In this document: positions 6,828 through 14,596 of the stretch, in pieces
Layout of the letters: the number at the start of each line of letters is the position of its first letter
How positions within the stretch are numbered: the stretch's first letter is position 1
Assembly (NCBI GenBank): GCA_003134555.1
Contig: PLBO01000127.1
Coordinates: 6,503-39,353, forward strand
Reading direction: 5' to 3'
From: Actinomycetota bacterium
GTDB taxonomy: Bacteria > Actinomycetota > Acidimicrobiia > IMCC26256 > PALSA-610
Length of the DNA: 32,851 bases
Position numbers and translations under genes: made by a program
The notes under the pieces: model-generated
What the model saw: only the letters and a program-made list of their open reading frames with translations
Database searches by the model: none
What the model was told of the DNA's origin: nothing

Positions 6828-8228
6828 ATGACCGTCCGGGTGTTGGGTGTCGGTGCCGCCGCGCCCGAACTGCGCCTGCGCGCCGCCGACGTCGGCGCCG
6901 CATGGGGCCGGGCCGGCCGCGGCGAGGTCGCAGTCTGCGCGCCCGACGAGGACACTCTCACCCTCGCGTGGCTGGCCGCTGATCGCGCGCTCACCGCAGC
7001 AGGAGTCGAGGCCGGCGACGTCGACGCCCTGTTCTGGGGAACCAGCCGGCCGCCGTTTGCCGAGGGTCCGAGTTTCGCGTTCCTGGCCGCGTCACTGAGC
7101 CTGGCGCCGACCGTCGGTGGCTTGTTGTGCGCGGGATCCGCGCACGCGGGAATGGAAGCGTTCGCCGCGGGCACCGACGCAGTCGCGGCCGGCTCCGCGC
7201 GGATCGCGCTGGTCATCGCATCTGACGCGCTGCGGCCCGGTCCGGGCACCGGATTCGAGGCGCGCTGCGGCGCGGGCGCGGGCGCATTCGTCTTGGCGGT
7301 CGACGGCCCGATCAGCGCAACCATCGGCACGCGCGTCACACGCACGCGTCCGTTCCTCGACCGCTACCGCGGCGACGGCGAGGTCGACAACCGCGACATG
7401 TACGACCCTCGGCTCTTCCGCGAAGAGATCTTCCTTCCCGTCGTGCGCGCCGTCGCCGAGCAGCTCGCCGCGTTCGACGTGCGCGCGTGGTCGCTCCCCG
7501 ATCCCGACGGCCGCCTCGGTGCCGTGCTCGCGCGCAATGTGCGCGCCACACTCACACCGTCCAGCACGATCTACGGCGCGATCGGCGACGCCGGTGCGGC
7601 CACCGCCCTGCTCGGCGGCATCGCCGCGCTCGACGCGGCCGGGCTCGTCGCGATCGTCGGCACCGGAGGCGGCCGCACCACCGGCGTGCTCGTCGATGCC
7701 GAGATACCTGTCCCCGGCGCCGCTCTGACCGCCGACGCAATCTCCGGCGGACGGCCGGCCGGCTACGTCGAGGCGTTGCGGGCACGCGGGCAACTCCAGC
7801 CGGTCGGCGAGACGATCCCGATGGGCGTCCCGCCCGAGAGCGCGATGTTCGTACGCGGCGCCGACGAGATGCTCGGACTGCTGGGAGGCCGGTGCGTCGA
7901 TTGCGGCACGATCAGCACGCCGCCGTCGATCCATCCACACTGCATCAACTGCGGCGGTCCGAAGCTCGAGCCGGTGGCGCTGGCGCGCCACGGCCGGGTG
8001 CACACGTTCGTCGTCAACCAGACCATGCCCGCGCCCTTCGTCGCGCCGCTTCCGATCGTCGTGCTCGACATGGACGACGGCGCGCGCTTGATGCTGCAGG
8101 CGATCGGCGACGGCACCGACATCGAGATCGGACGAAAGGTCGAGCTGGTGCTGCGGAAGTACGCGCACGAGCGCGGCGTTCCCGTCTACGGCTTCAAGGC
8201 CCGAGCGACGAAGGAAGACGCCCCGTGA
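6828..8228 (+). CDS. HMG-CoA-synthase/KASIII-like protein fused to a DUF35 zinc-ribbon/OB-fold domain
   Basis: This 466-residue protein has two parts. Residues 1 to about 310 have a thiolase-like fold of the HMG-CoA synthase/KASIII kind: the elbow L-L-C-A-G-S-A-H-A-G places a candidate nucleophile at Cys101, and I-A-S-D-A-L and G-A-G-A-G-A-F-V-L follow. By my alignment the usual F-H-Q-P-N histidine segment reads L-P-D-P-D-G and the usual G-N-T segment reads G-D-A, so the condensing triad appears incomplete. Residues from about 340 on are DUF35: a zinc ribbon with Cys356, Cys359, Cys372 and Cys375, then an OB fold. DUF35 proteins bring acyl-CoA to thiolase-fold partners, and the next gene is a thiolase overlapping by 4 bases. 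The product may be a scaffold or CoA channel for it. Confidence 0.8.
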   Translation: MTVRVLGVGAAAPELRLRAADVGAAWGRAGRGEVAVCAPDEDTLTLAWLAADRALTAAGVEAGDVDALFWGTSRPPFAEGPSFAFLAASLSLAPTVGGLLCAGSAHAGMEAFAAGTDAVAAGSARIALVIASDALRPGPGTGFEARCGAGAGAFVLAVDGPISATIGTRVTRTRPFLDRYRGDGEVDNRDMYDPRLFREEIFLPVVRAVAEQLAAFDVRAWSLPDPDGRLGAVLARNVRATLTPSSTIYGAIGDAGAATALLGGIAALDAAGLVAIVGTGGGRTTGVLVDAEIPVPGAALTADAISGGRPAGYVEALRARGQLQPVGETIPMGVPPESAMFVRGADEMLGLLGGRCVDCGTISTPPSIHPHCINCGGPKLEPVALARHGRVHTFVVNQTMPAPFVAPLPIVVLDMDDGARLMLQAIGDGTDIEIGRKVELVLRKYAHERGVPVYGFKARATKEDAP

Positions 8229-9409
8229 GTTGGAACAAGGTCGCAGTCGTCGGCGCGGGACTCATCAAGATGGGCGAGCTCTTCGACCAGAGCTACGAAC
8301 AGATGGCCTCGGGCGCGTTCGAAGCCGCGGTCGCGAGTGTCGACAAGGGCTTCGAACCCAACCAGGTCGAGGCCGCGTTCGTCGCCACCCAGCGCGGCAC
8401 GCTCTGGGGCCAGGAAGGCATCGGCGGCAACACCATCCCGACCGCGATCGGGCTCGCGGGCATCCCGTGCACCCGGATCGAGAACGCGTGCCCATCCGGT
8501 TCCGACGCGTTCCGCGTCGGTGCAATGGCAGTGGCCAGCGGCGTGCACGACGTCGTGCTCGTGATCGGCGTCGAGAAGATGCGCGACAAGTCGTCGGAGG
8601 AAGGGCTGCTCTCGCGTGCGGCCGCCGGGCATCCGATCTTCACCCGCGGCGAGACCGCACCGGTGCTGTTCGCGCCCTTCGCGACCCGGCACATGTACGA
8701 GTTCGGGACCACGCGCGAGATGCTCGCGTCAGTCGCGGTGAAGAACCACTACAACGGCGCGCGCGATCCTTACGCGCACTTCCAGAACGAGATCACGGTC
8801 GACGACGTGCTGAAGTCGCCGTCGGTGTGCCATCCGCTCCACCTGCTCGACTGCTGCCCGCAGACCGACGGCGCCGCGGCCGTGTTGCTCGTCAGCGCGG
8901 AACGCGCCCGTGAATTCACCGACAAGCCCGTATACGTGGCGGGGTTCGGGGTGGCAACCGATCACCCGTACCTCCACGAGAAGGACAGCTTCACCGAGAT
9001 CAAGGTCACGCGGATGGCGTCGCAACGCGCGTACGCGATGGCAGGCGTCGGTCCGGGCGACATCGACTGCGCCGAGGTGCACGACTGCTTCACCATTACC
9101 GAGATCCTCGACATCGAAGACCTCGGCTTCTTCGAGAAGGGCGACGGCGGGCGGGCGAGCCTCGAAGGTGAGACGTCACTGACGGGACGCATCCCGGTCA
9201 ACACCAGCGGCGGCCTCCTCGCCAAAGGGCACCCGATCGGCGCGACCGGGGTCGCGCAGATCACCGAATGTTGGTGGCAACTGCGCGGTGAGGCCGCCGA
9301 ACGGCAGGTCGAGACTCGAAACGGCTACGCGTTGCAACACAACGCGGGCGGTCGGGGCTCGGGCGTCGCCGTGGTCAACATCCTGACGAACCGAACCGAC
9401 GCGCCATGA
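8225..9409 (+). CDS. SCP-x-type thiolase
   Basis: This 394-residue thiolase-fold enzyme is expected to cleave 3-oxoacyl-CoA with CoA. Visible active-site pieces are the nucleophile Cys89 (E-N-A-C-P-S-G-S), His286 in E-V-H-D-C-F-T, His336 in G-G-L-L-A-K-G-H-P-I-G-A-T-G and His372 in L-Q-H-N-A-G-G. An H-N motif in place of the second cysteine is typical of the SCP-x/SCP2 thiolase branch. Because Cys89 is kept, it should be a true thiolase rather than an Ltp2-like retro-aldolase, which lacks that cysteine. The GTG start overlaps the stop of the DUF35 fusion in GTGA, implying coupled translation and a stable complex. Confidence 0.88.
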   Translation: MSWNKVAVVGAGLIKMGELFDQSYEQMASGAFEAAVASVDKGFEPNQVEAAFVATQRGTLWGQEGIGGNTIPTAIGLAGIPCTRIENACPSGSDAFRVGAMAVASGVHDVVLVIGVEKMRDKSSEEGLLSRAAAGHPIFTRGETAPVLFAPFATRHMYEFGTTREMLASVAVKNHYNGARDPYAHFQNEITVDDVLKSPSVCHPLHLLDCCPQTDGAAAVLLVSAERAREFTDKPVYVAGFGVATDHPYLHEKDSFTEIKVTRMASQRAYAMAGVGPGDIDCAEVHDCFTITEILDIEDLGFFEKGDGGRASLEGETSLTGRIPVNTSGGLLAKGHPIGATGVAQITECWWQLRGEAAERQVETRNGYALQHNAGGRGSGVAVVNILTNRTDAP

Positions 9410-10215
9410 CCGAGACCGATCTCCGCGTCGAGCGCGACACCGACGGCATCGGCCGGATCGTGCTCGATCGCCCGGAGGCGAAGAACGCGCTGACGATCGG
9501 GATGCGCGACGGCATCATCCAAGCCATCCGCGAGTTCCGCGCCGACCCGCTCGTGCGCGCGGTGCTCATTACCGGAGAGGGCGACGCGTTCTGCGCGGGC
9601 ATGGATCTCTCCGCATCGACGGTCTCGCAGGCCGGCAAGCCCGGATTCCAGCCCCGAACGACCTCGGAGGCGCTCCGCGCGGGCGTGCAAACACTCATTC
9701 GTGAGCTCTGGGAGCTCGACAAGCCGACCGTCGCGGCCGTGAACGGCACGGCCGTCGGACCGGGTGCCCATATCGCGCTCGCGTGCGATTTCGTGTTCGT
9801 GCACCCGCGCACGCGCTTCATCTGGTCGTTCGCGAAGTGGGGGCTGGTTGCCGACGCGGGCGGCGCCTACCTCCTCCCCCGTCTCGTCGGCCTGCCGCGC
9901 GCCAAGGCGATGCTGATGCTCGGCGACGGCGCCGTGGGCGCGGAAGCCGTCGACCTCGGACTCGCGTACCAGTGTGTCGACGATCCCGAGAAGTTGCTGC
10001 CCCAGGCGCTCGCGGTCGCGCACAAGCTGGCCGCGGGCCCGACCCGTTCGCTCGGACTCTCGAAGCGATTGCTGAACACGTCGTTCGAATCCGATCTTGC
10101 GATGTCGCTCGAGCTCGAAGCGCATTTCCAGGCGATCGCCACGTCGTCTCCGGATCTCGTCGAGGGCATGGCCGCGTTCCGCGACAAGCGCGACGCAAAG
10201 TTCACGGGCGAGTGA
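9406..10215 (+). CDS. Crotonase-family enzyme, PaaG-like active site
   Basis: This 269-residue crotonase has both oxyanion-hole segments, A-F-C-A-G-M-D-L-S and V-N-G-T-A-V-G-P-G-A-H-I-A-L-A-C-D. The two catalytic glutamates of true enoyl-CoA hydratases are missing: the first position is His122 and the second falls in F-I-W-S-F-A-K. Instead Asp150 sits in L-V-A-D-A-G-G, as in PaaG-type isomerases, whose pattern F-A-K-x-G-L-V-P-D-x-G-G it follows closely. It is more likely a double-bond or ring isomerase than a simple hydratase. The ATG overlaps the thiolase stop in ATGA. Its substrate would be an acyl-CoA from the same pathway. Confidence 0.85.
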   Translation: MTETDLRVERDTDGIGRIVLDRPEAKNALTIGMRDGIIQAIREFRADPLVRAVLITGEGDAFCAGMDLSASTVSQAGKPGFQPRTTSEALRAGVQTLIRELWELDKPTVAAVNGTAVGPGAHIALACDFVFVHPRTRFIWSFAKWGLVADAGGAYLLPRLVGLPRAKAMLMLGDGAVGAEAVDLGLAYQCVDDPEKLLPQALAVAHKLAAGPTRSLGLSKRLLNTSFESDLAMSLELEAHFQAIATSSPDLVEGMAAFRDKRDAKFTGE

Positions 10216-10655
10216 TCGAGCCCGCTCGCATCCAGCGCGTCGCCGCGTACAACGTCTGCATCGACTCCGACGACCGTCTGCTCGTCTGCCGGCTGTCGGA
10301 GATCACCGAGGTGCCGGGATCGTGGACGTTGCCCGGCGGCGGTGTCGAGTTCGGCGAGCATCCCGAGGCCGCGGCGCTCCGAGAGCTCCACGAGGAGACC
10401 GGATTGATCGGGAGCATCACCGAGCTCCTCGCGGTCGATTCGATGCACCGGCCCGCACGTGAAGGGGAACGCAGCACCGACTACCACAGCATCCGCATCA
10501 TCTACCGAACCGCGATCGAAGGCGGTGACCTCGTCCACGAGACCGACGAGTCGACCGATCGGGCGGCGTGGTGCACACGCGACGAGCTGGCGACGATGCC
10601 GCTCGTCTCGACGAGCCACCTCGGCATGCGGCTCGCCTACGGTGAGAGCCGATGA
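10212..10655 (+). CDS. Nudix hydrolase
   Basis: This 147-residue protein has a complete Nudix box at about residues 39-61: G-G-G-V-E-F-G-E-H-P-E, then A-A-A-L-R-E-L-H-E-E-T-G-L, matching G-x5-E-x7-R-E-x2-E-E-x-G. It should hydrolyse a nucleoside diphosphate linked to another group. The extra motif of CoA-specific Nudix enzymes is not visible, so CoA cleavage is not supported. The substrate is open; ADP-ribose- or nucleotide-type substrates are possible. The GTG start overlaps the crotonase stop by 4 bases, so it belongs to the same translational chain, which is unusual company for a beta-oxidation cluster. Confidence 0.85.
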   Translation: MIEPARIQRVAAYNVCIDSDDRLLVCRLSEITEVPGSWTLPGGGVEFGEHPEAAALRELHEETGLIGSITELLAVDSMHRPAREGERSTDYHSIRIIYRTAIEGGDLVHETDESTDRAAWCTRDELATMPLVSTSHLGMRLAYGESR

Positions 10656-11020
10656 CAATCCGCATTCCGATCAAGTACTCGAAGGTGTGGTCCTGGCTGC
10701 TCACCGTCCTTTTGATGCCGCGGCGCTTCTCGTACATCGAGATCGACGGCGGCACCATCCGAGTGCGCATGTCTTACGCGTTCCGCGCCAACTTCACCCG
10801 CGACGACATCAGCGACGTCAGCACGCACCGGCCCATCGTCAGTATCGGCCTCCACGGATGGCGCGGGCGTTGGATCGTGAACGGCGCGAACCGGCCGATC
10901 GCCCGGATCACGTTGGCGCTCCCCATACGGGCACGCGTCGCGGGTGTCGGCGTGAGTGTCCGCGAGATTCTGGTGAGTGTCGACGACGTTGCCGAACTGC
11001 AACGCGCCCTCCTAACCTGA
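10652..11020 (+). CDS. Small protein of unknown function closing the thiolase operon
   Basis: This 122-residue protein has a basic, hydrophobic N-terminus (W-S-W-L-L-T-V-L-L-M-P-R-R-F) that may lie on or in the membrane. It then forms mostly beta strands: Y-I-E-I-D-G-G-T-I-R-V-R-M, R-G-R-W-I-V-N-G and I-L-V-S-V-D-D-V-A-E-L. The closing V-D-D-x-x-E-L helix and strand-rich body recall bacterial PH-like domains, but I cannot name a family with confidence. Its ATG overlaps the Nudix stop by 4 bases. Its own TGA lies inside the operator at 11017-11032. Confidence 0.6.
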   Translation: MTIRIPIKYSKVWSWLLTVLLMPRRFSYIEIDGGTIRVRMSYAFRANFTRDDISDVSTHRPIVSIGLHGWRGRWIVNGANRPIARITLALPIRARVAGVGVSVREILVSVDDVAELQRALLT

Positions 11021-11032
11021 CACGCTCGTCAG
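11017..11032. promoter_or_regulatory. Operator copy 1 (CTGAC-N6-GTCAG) before the SDR gene
   Basis: The sequence CTGACACGCTCGTCAG is an inverted repeat differing from the CTGACG-N4-CGTCAG form of the other two copies by one base in one arm. A TAACCT box at 11013-11018 overlaps its left end, so a bound dimer would block RNA polymerase. It also covers the stop codon of the preceding gene. Confidence 0.6.
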
Positions 11033-11079
11033 CAATCGCGAACGTCTCCCAACCCGCAACGCAACGTCAAGGAGTGGCA

Positions 11080-12000
11080 GTGAGTCTGTTCGACGGCAAG
11101 GTCGCGATCGTCACCGGCGCGGGCCGCGGTATCGGCCGCAGTCACGCTTTGCTCCTCGCGTCCGAGGGCGCGGCCGTCGTCGTGAACGACCTCGGCGGCT
11201 CGAGCGGAGGAGAAGGTGCCGACGCAACCCCCGCCCAGCAGGTGGTCGACGAGATCGCCGCCAAGGGCGGCCGGGCAATCGCCAACTACGACAGCGTGTC
11301 GTCGTGGAGCGGCGCGGAAGCGATGGTGCAACAGGCCGTCGACGAATTCGGCGGGCTCGACGTGCTTGTGAACAACGCCGGGATCCTGCGCGACAAGATG
11401 AGCTTCAACATGGACGAGGCCGAGTGGGACCAGGTCATCGACGTCCATCTCAAGGGCCACTTCGCCACGTCGCGCTTCGCGGCCTCCTACTGGCGCGCCC
11501 GCTCGAAGGAGACGGGCGAGCCGGTGAACGCCAAGATCGTGAACACCGCGTCGGAGTCGGGGCTGTACGGCAACGCGGGACAGGCCAACTACGCCGCCGC
11601 GAAGGCCGGCATCGCGTCGATGACGATCGTGATGGCGCGCGAGCTCGAGCGCATCGGCGTGCGCGTCAACGCGATCTGCCCGGTCGCGCGCACCCGCCTG
11701 ACCGAGAGCGTGGCGGGCGACTTCATGAATCCCAAGGAAGGCGAGTTCGACCGGTTCGCGCCCGAGAACATCTCGGCAGTTGTGTGCTGGCTCGCCTCCG
11801 ACCTGGCGGAAGGCGTCACCGGACAGGTCGTCAAGGTCATGGGTGGTCAGGTCCAGCTGCTTCGAGGCTGGCGACCGATCACGGAGGCCACCGACGACAA
11901 GCCGTGGACGATCGCGTCGATCGACGCCGCCGCGCCGACGCTGTTCGCCAACGCGGCCAAAGGAACGCCGCCGTTCATGCCCAACGTGGGAGACATCTGA
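11080..12000 (+). CDS. Short-chain dehydrogenase, MFE-2-type 3-hydroxyacyl-CoA dehydrogenase
   Basis: This 306-residue classical SDR has T-G-A-G-R-G-I-G (from residue 12) for the nucleotide, V-N-D-L-G-G, N-N-A-G and the catalytic set Ser158, Tyr171 and Lys175. The longer-than-usual loop after D-L-G-G-S-S-G and the overall length match the dehydrogenase part of peroxisomal multifunctional enzyme type 2 and its actinobacterial relatives, which oxidise 3-hydroxyacyl-CoA, including steroid side chains. V-N-D suggests NAD rather than NADP preference, which is inference. The GTG start has AAGGAG five bases upstream. It is downstream of operator copy 1 and may share a transcript with the P450. Confidence 0.85.
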   Translation: MSLFDGKVAIVTGAGRGIGRSHALLLASEGAAVVVNDLGGSSGGEGADATPAQQVVDEIAAKGGRAIANYDSVSSWSGAEAMVQQAVDEFGGLDVLVNNAGILRDKMSFNMDEAEWDQVIDVHLKGHFATSRFAASYWRARSKETGEPVNAKIVNTASESGLYGNAGQANYAAAKAGIASMTIVMARELERIGVRVNAICPVARTRLTESVAGDFMNPKEGEFDRFAPENISAVVCWLASDLAEGVTGQVVKVMGGQVQLLRGWRPITEATDDKPWTIASIDAAAPTLFANAAKGTPPFMPNVGDI

Positions 12001-12041
12001 GCCCGACCCAACCAGCGGCGCAGCCTCTAGGCTCGGCGTCG

Positions 12042-13325
12042 ATGAGCATCGACCTTCCCGGCACCGATCTGGCGCTCGACGACATTCGCCTCGGAGACAT
12101 CGAGCAGTGGATGCGTCCCGACCGCGAGGGGATCTTCGCCAAGCTGCGCGCCGAACGACCCGTGTCGTTCCACCAGGAGCCGATCCCGCCGCCCGACCTG
12201 GGCTTCGATTTTCCGCAGGGGCCGGGATTCTGGGCGCTCACTCGCTACGCCGACGTCATGCAGGTGTCGCGCGACCCCGACTCGTTCCATTCCGCGCCGA
12301 CGTCGACGGTCGGCGACATGCCCGCCGAGATCGCGGAGTGGCTCGGTTCCATGATCAACATGGACGCGCCGAAGCACACCAAGCTGCGCCTCATCGTGAA
12401 CCGTGGTTTCACGCCCCGCCAGGTCGCGCGCATCGACGACTCGGTACGCGAACAGGCGAAGGAGATCGTCGAGCGCGTCGCGCCGATGGGCGAATGCGAC
12501 TTTGTGCGGGAGATCGCCGCCGCGCTCCCGCTGCAGATCATCTGCGACATGATGGGCATACCGCGCGAGGACACCCAGCAGATCTTCGATCACACCAACG
12601 TGATTCTGGGCGTCGGCGATCCCGAGTACGTCCAGACGATGGAACAACTCATGGCCGCCGGGATGGGCCTGTTCCAGTACGGCATCGCGCTCGCGCAGGA
12701 CCGTCTCGACAACCCCCGCGACGACATCACGACGCAGCTGATGCAGGCCGAGGTCGAGGACGAGAACGGCAAGCACCGCCTCACCACCGCTGAGCTCGGT
12801 TCCTTCTTCCTCTTGTTGGTCGCCGCGGGCAACGAGACCACCCGCAACGCCATCAGCCATGGCATGCGCGCCCTGACGGAGCACCCCGACCAGCGCAAAG
12901 TCTGGACCTCCGACTTCGACACGGTCTCCCCCACCGCGGTCGAGGAAATCGTCCGCTGGGCTACACCGGTGATCAACTTCCGACGCACCGCGACGCGCGA
13001 CCTGGTCGTCGGCGGCCAGGAAGTGAAAGCCGGGCAGAAGGTCGTGATGTTCTACAACTCCGCCAACCGCGACGAGCGCGCGTTTCCCGATCCCTTCCGG
13101 TTCGACGTGTCGCGCACCCCGAACGAACACTTCGGTTTCGGCGCGGGCGGCCCGCATTTCTGCCTCGGCGCGAACCTCGCCCGCAGAGAGATCCGGGTCA
13201 TGTTCGAAGAGGTCCTGCGCCGCCTGCCCGACATCGAGATCACGGGCGAGCCCGACATGCTGCAGAGCAACTTCATCCACGGCATCAAGCGCATGTCCTG
13301 CGCCTGGCACACGGTCAACGACTGA
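12042..13325 (+). CDS. Cytochrome P450, CYP125/CYP124/CYP142-like
   Basis: This 427-residue soluble bacterial P450 has every core element: the oxygen-activating I-helix A-A-G-N-E-T-T, the K-helix E-E-I-V-R, and the heme loop F-G-F-G-A-G-G-P-H-F-C-L-G with the iron ligand at Cys374. The start D-L-A-L-D-D-I, the loop G-F-W-A-L-T-R-Y-A-D-V and the P-H-F-C-L-G-A-N-L-A-R heme segment are those of the mycobacterial group that hydroxylates the terminal carbon of cholesterol side chains or branched lipids. A TAGGCT box at 12028-12033 lies eight bases before the ATG, so a leaderless transcript is possible besides readthrough from the SDR gene. No ferredoxin gene is nearby. Confidence 0.88.
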   Translation: MSIDLPGTDLALDDIRLGDIEQWMRPDREGIFAKLRAERPVSFHQEPIPPPDLGFDFPQGPGFWALTRYADVMQVSRDPDSFHSAPTSTVGDMPAEIAEWLGSMINMDAPKHTKLRLIVNRGFTPRQVARIDDSVREQAKEIVERVAPMGECDFVREIAAALPLQIICDMMGIPREDTQQIFDHTNVILGVGDPEYVQTMEQLMAAGMGLFQYGIALAQDRLDNPRDDITTQLMQAEVEDENGKHRLTTAELGSFFLLLVAAGNETTRNAISHGMRALTEHPDQRKVWTSDFDTVSPTAVEEIVRWATPVINFRRTATRDLVVGGQEVKAGQKVVMFYNSANRDERAFPDPFRFDVSRTPNEHFGFGAGGPHFCLGANLARREIRVMFEEVLRRLPDIEITGEPDMLQSNFIHGIKRMSCAWHTVND

Positions 13326-13337
13326 CGCGCTACCTTT

Positions 13338-13355
13338 CCTGACGCCGGCGTCAGG
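13338..13355. promoter_or_regulatory. Operator copy 2, perfect 18-base palindrome before the acyl-CoA dehydrogenase pair
   Basis: CCTGACGCCGGCGTCAGG is its own reverse complement over all 18 bases. A TACCTT box (13331-13336) ends one base before it, placing the palindrome over the expected transcription start. It follows the P450 stop by 12 bases, so it could also fold as a terminator hairpin. The recurrence of the same sequence at two other operon starts favours an operator. Confidence 0.65.
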
Positions 13356-13407
13356 TTCGCGCCGCCGGCTCACGGCGTCGGGTTCCGTCGGTCTGGAGGA
13401 GTGCAGG

Positions 13408-14583
13408 GTGCAGCTCGCGTGGAGCCCCGAGGACGAGGCGTTTCGCTTAGACCTGATCGCCTTCCTCGACGAGAACACGCCGGAGCAGATGCGCACCGGC
13501 TACGACTTCCAAGACGTCGGCGACGAGCACGAGCTGGTCCCGCAGTGGTTGCGCGACTGGCAAGCGACCTTGTTCGACCACGGCTGGATGATCCCCGGCT
13601 ACCCGCCCGAACGCGGTGGTCGCAACTGCACGCCCGTGCAGACGCTCATCTACCTGGAGACGATGGCCGGCCGGCGCATGATCCGCAGCGGACACTTCCC
13701 CGGGTACGCGATCGTCGCCCCCAGCCTGCTCGAGTTCGGCAACGACGAGCAGAAGCGGCTGGTTCCCGCGGCGATCCGCGGCGACACGATCTGGTGCATC
13801 GGGATGAGCGAGCCCAACGCGGGCTCCGATCTCGCGGGCCTTTCGACGCGCGCCGAACTGCGCGACGACCACTTCGTCGTGAACGGCCAGAAGGTCTGGA
13901 CGAGCTACGCGATGATCGCCCAGAAGTGCTTCTGCTACGTGCGCACCGATCCGACGTTGCCGAAGCACAAGGGCATCTCGCTGCTCATCATCGACGTCGA
14001 TTCACCCGGCATCGACATCCGCCCGCTGCGCCACATCAGCGGCACCGCGGGGTTCGCGGAGGTGTTCTTCACCGACGTGATCGTTCCCCGCGAGAACCTC
14101 GTCGGCGGATTGAACGGCGGCTGGGCAATCACGCAGGGATCGCTCGCGCACGAGCGCGCCGGACTTTGGGTCGAAGGCGTGGCGCGCTTCGAACAGACCA
14201 TCGAAGGACTCGTCAAGCTCGCACGTGAACAGGGTCGCGCCGGCGATCCGATCATCCGCCGGAAGATCGCTTCCGCCTACGAGCTGGCCGCGTCGTTGCG
14301 CGCGCTCGGCTACAAGGGCTTCGCGTCGTTCGCGCAGGGATCGAGCGCGCCGGAGCACAGCTACATGAAGATGGCGATGTCGGAGGCGGGCAAAGCGGCG
14401 TTCGAGCTCGGCATGGAGATCTCCGGACCGCTCGCGCCCGTCACCGATCCCGAGCTCGGCGCGTCGACGAACCGATTCGTGCACGGGTTCTTCATGTCGT
14501 TCGCAAACACGATCGCGGGCGGGAGCTCGGAGATCCAACGCAACATCATCGCCCAGCGCGTGCTCGGCCTCCCGAGGCGATGA
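13408..14583 (+). CDS. Acyl-CoA dehydrogenase, large subunit (FadE29-like)
   Basis: This 391-residue acyl-CoA dehydrogenase should use FAD to form the alpha-beta double bond. It shows W-C-I-G-M-S-E-P-N-A-G-S-D-L-A-G-L, W-T-S-Y-A for the flavin and middle domain, H-E-R-A-G-L, and the C-terminal S-S-E-I-Q-R-N-I-I-A-Q-R-V-L-G. At the place where many family members have the catalytic glutamate (Y-E-G-T), this protein reads A-G-G-S, so it probably cannot act alone. GTG at 13408 has GGAGGA at 13395-13400. The next gene encodes a shorter dehydrogenase, and the two probably form a mixed tetramer as FadE28-FadE29 (ChsE1-ChsE2) do in mycobacteria. Confidence 0.85.
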   Translation: MQLAWSPEDEAFRLDLIAFLDENTPEQMRTGYDFQDVGDEHELVPQWLRDWQATLFDHGWMIPGYPPERGGRNCTPVQTLIYLETMAGRRMIRSGHFPGYAIVAPSLLEFGNDEQKRLVPAAIRGDTIWCIGMSEPNAGSDLAGLSTRAELRDDHFVVNGQKVWTSYAMIAQKCFCYVRTDPTLPKHKGISLLIIDVDSPGIDIRPLRHISGTAGFAEVFFTDVIVPRENLVGGLNGGWAITQGSLAHERAGLWVEGVARFEQTIEGLVKLAREQGRAGDPIIRRKIASAYELAASLRALGYKGFASFAQGSSAPEHSYMKMAMSEAGKAAFELGMEISGPLAPVTDPELGASTNRFVHGFFMSFANTIAGGSSEIQRNIIAQRVLGLPRR

Positions 14584-14596
14584 GGCACCGGAACCC

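Noticed and set aside
9783-10655. Longer start for the Nudix gene overlapping most of the crotonase
   Set aside because: The upstream part is an Arg-rich shadow of the crotonase gene; the GTG at 10212 gives a normal Nudix length and a 4-base overlap.
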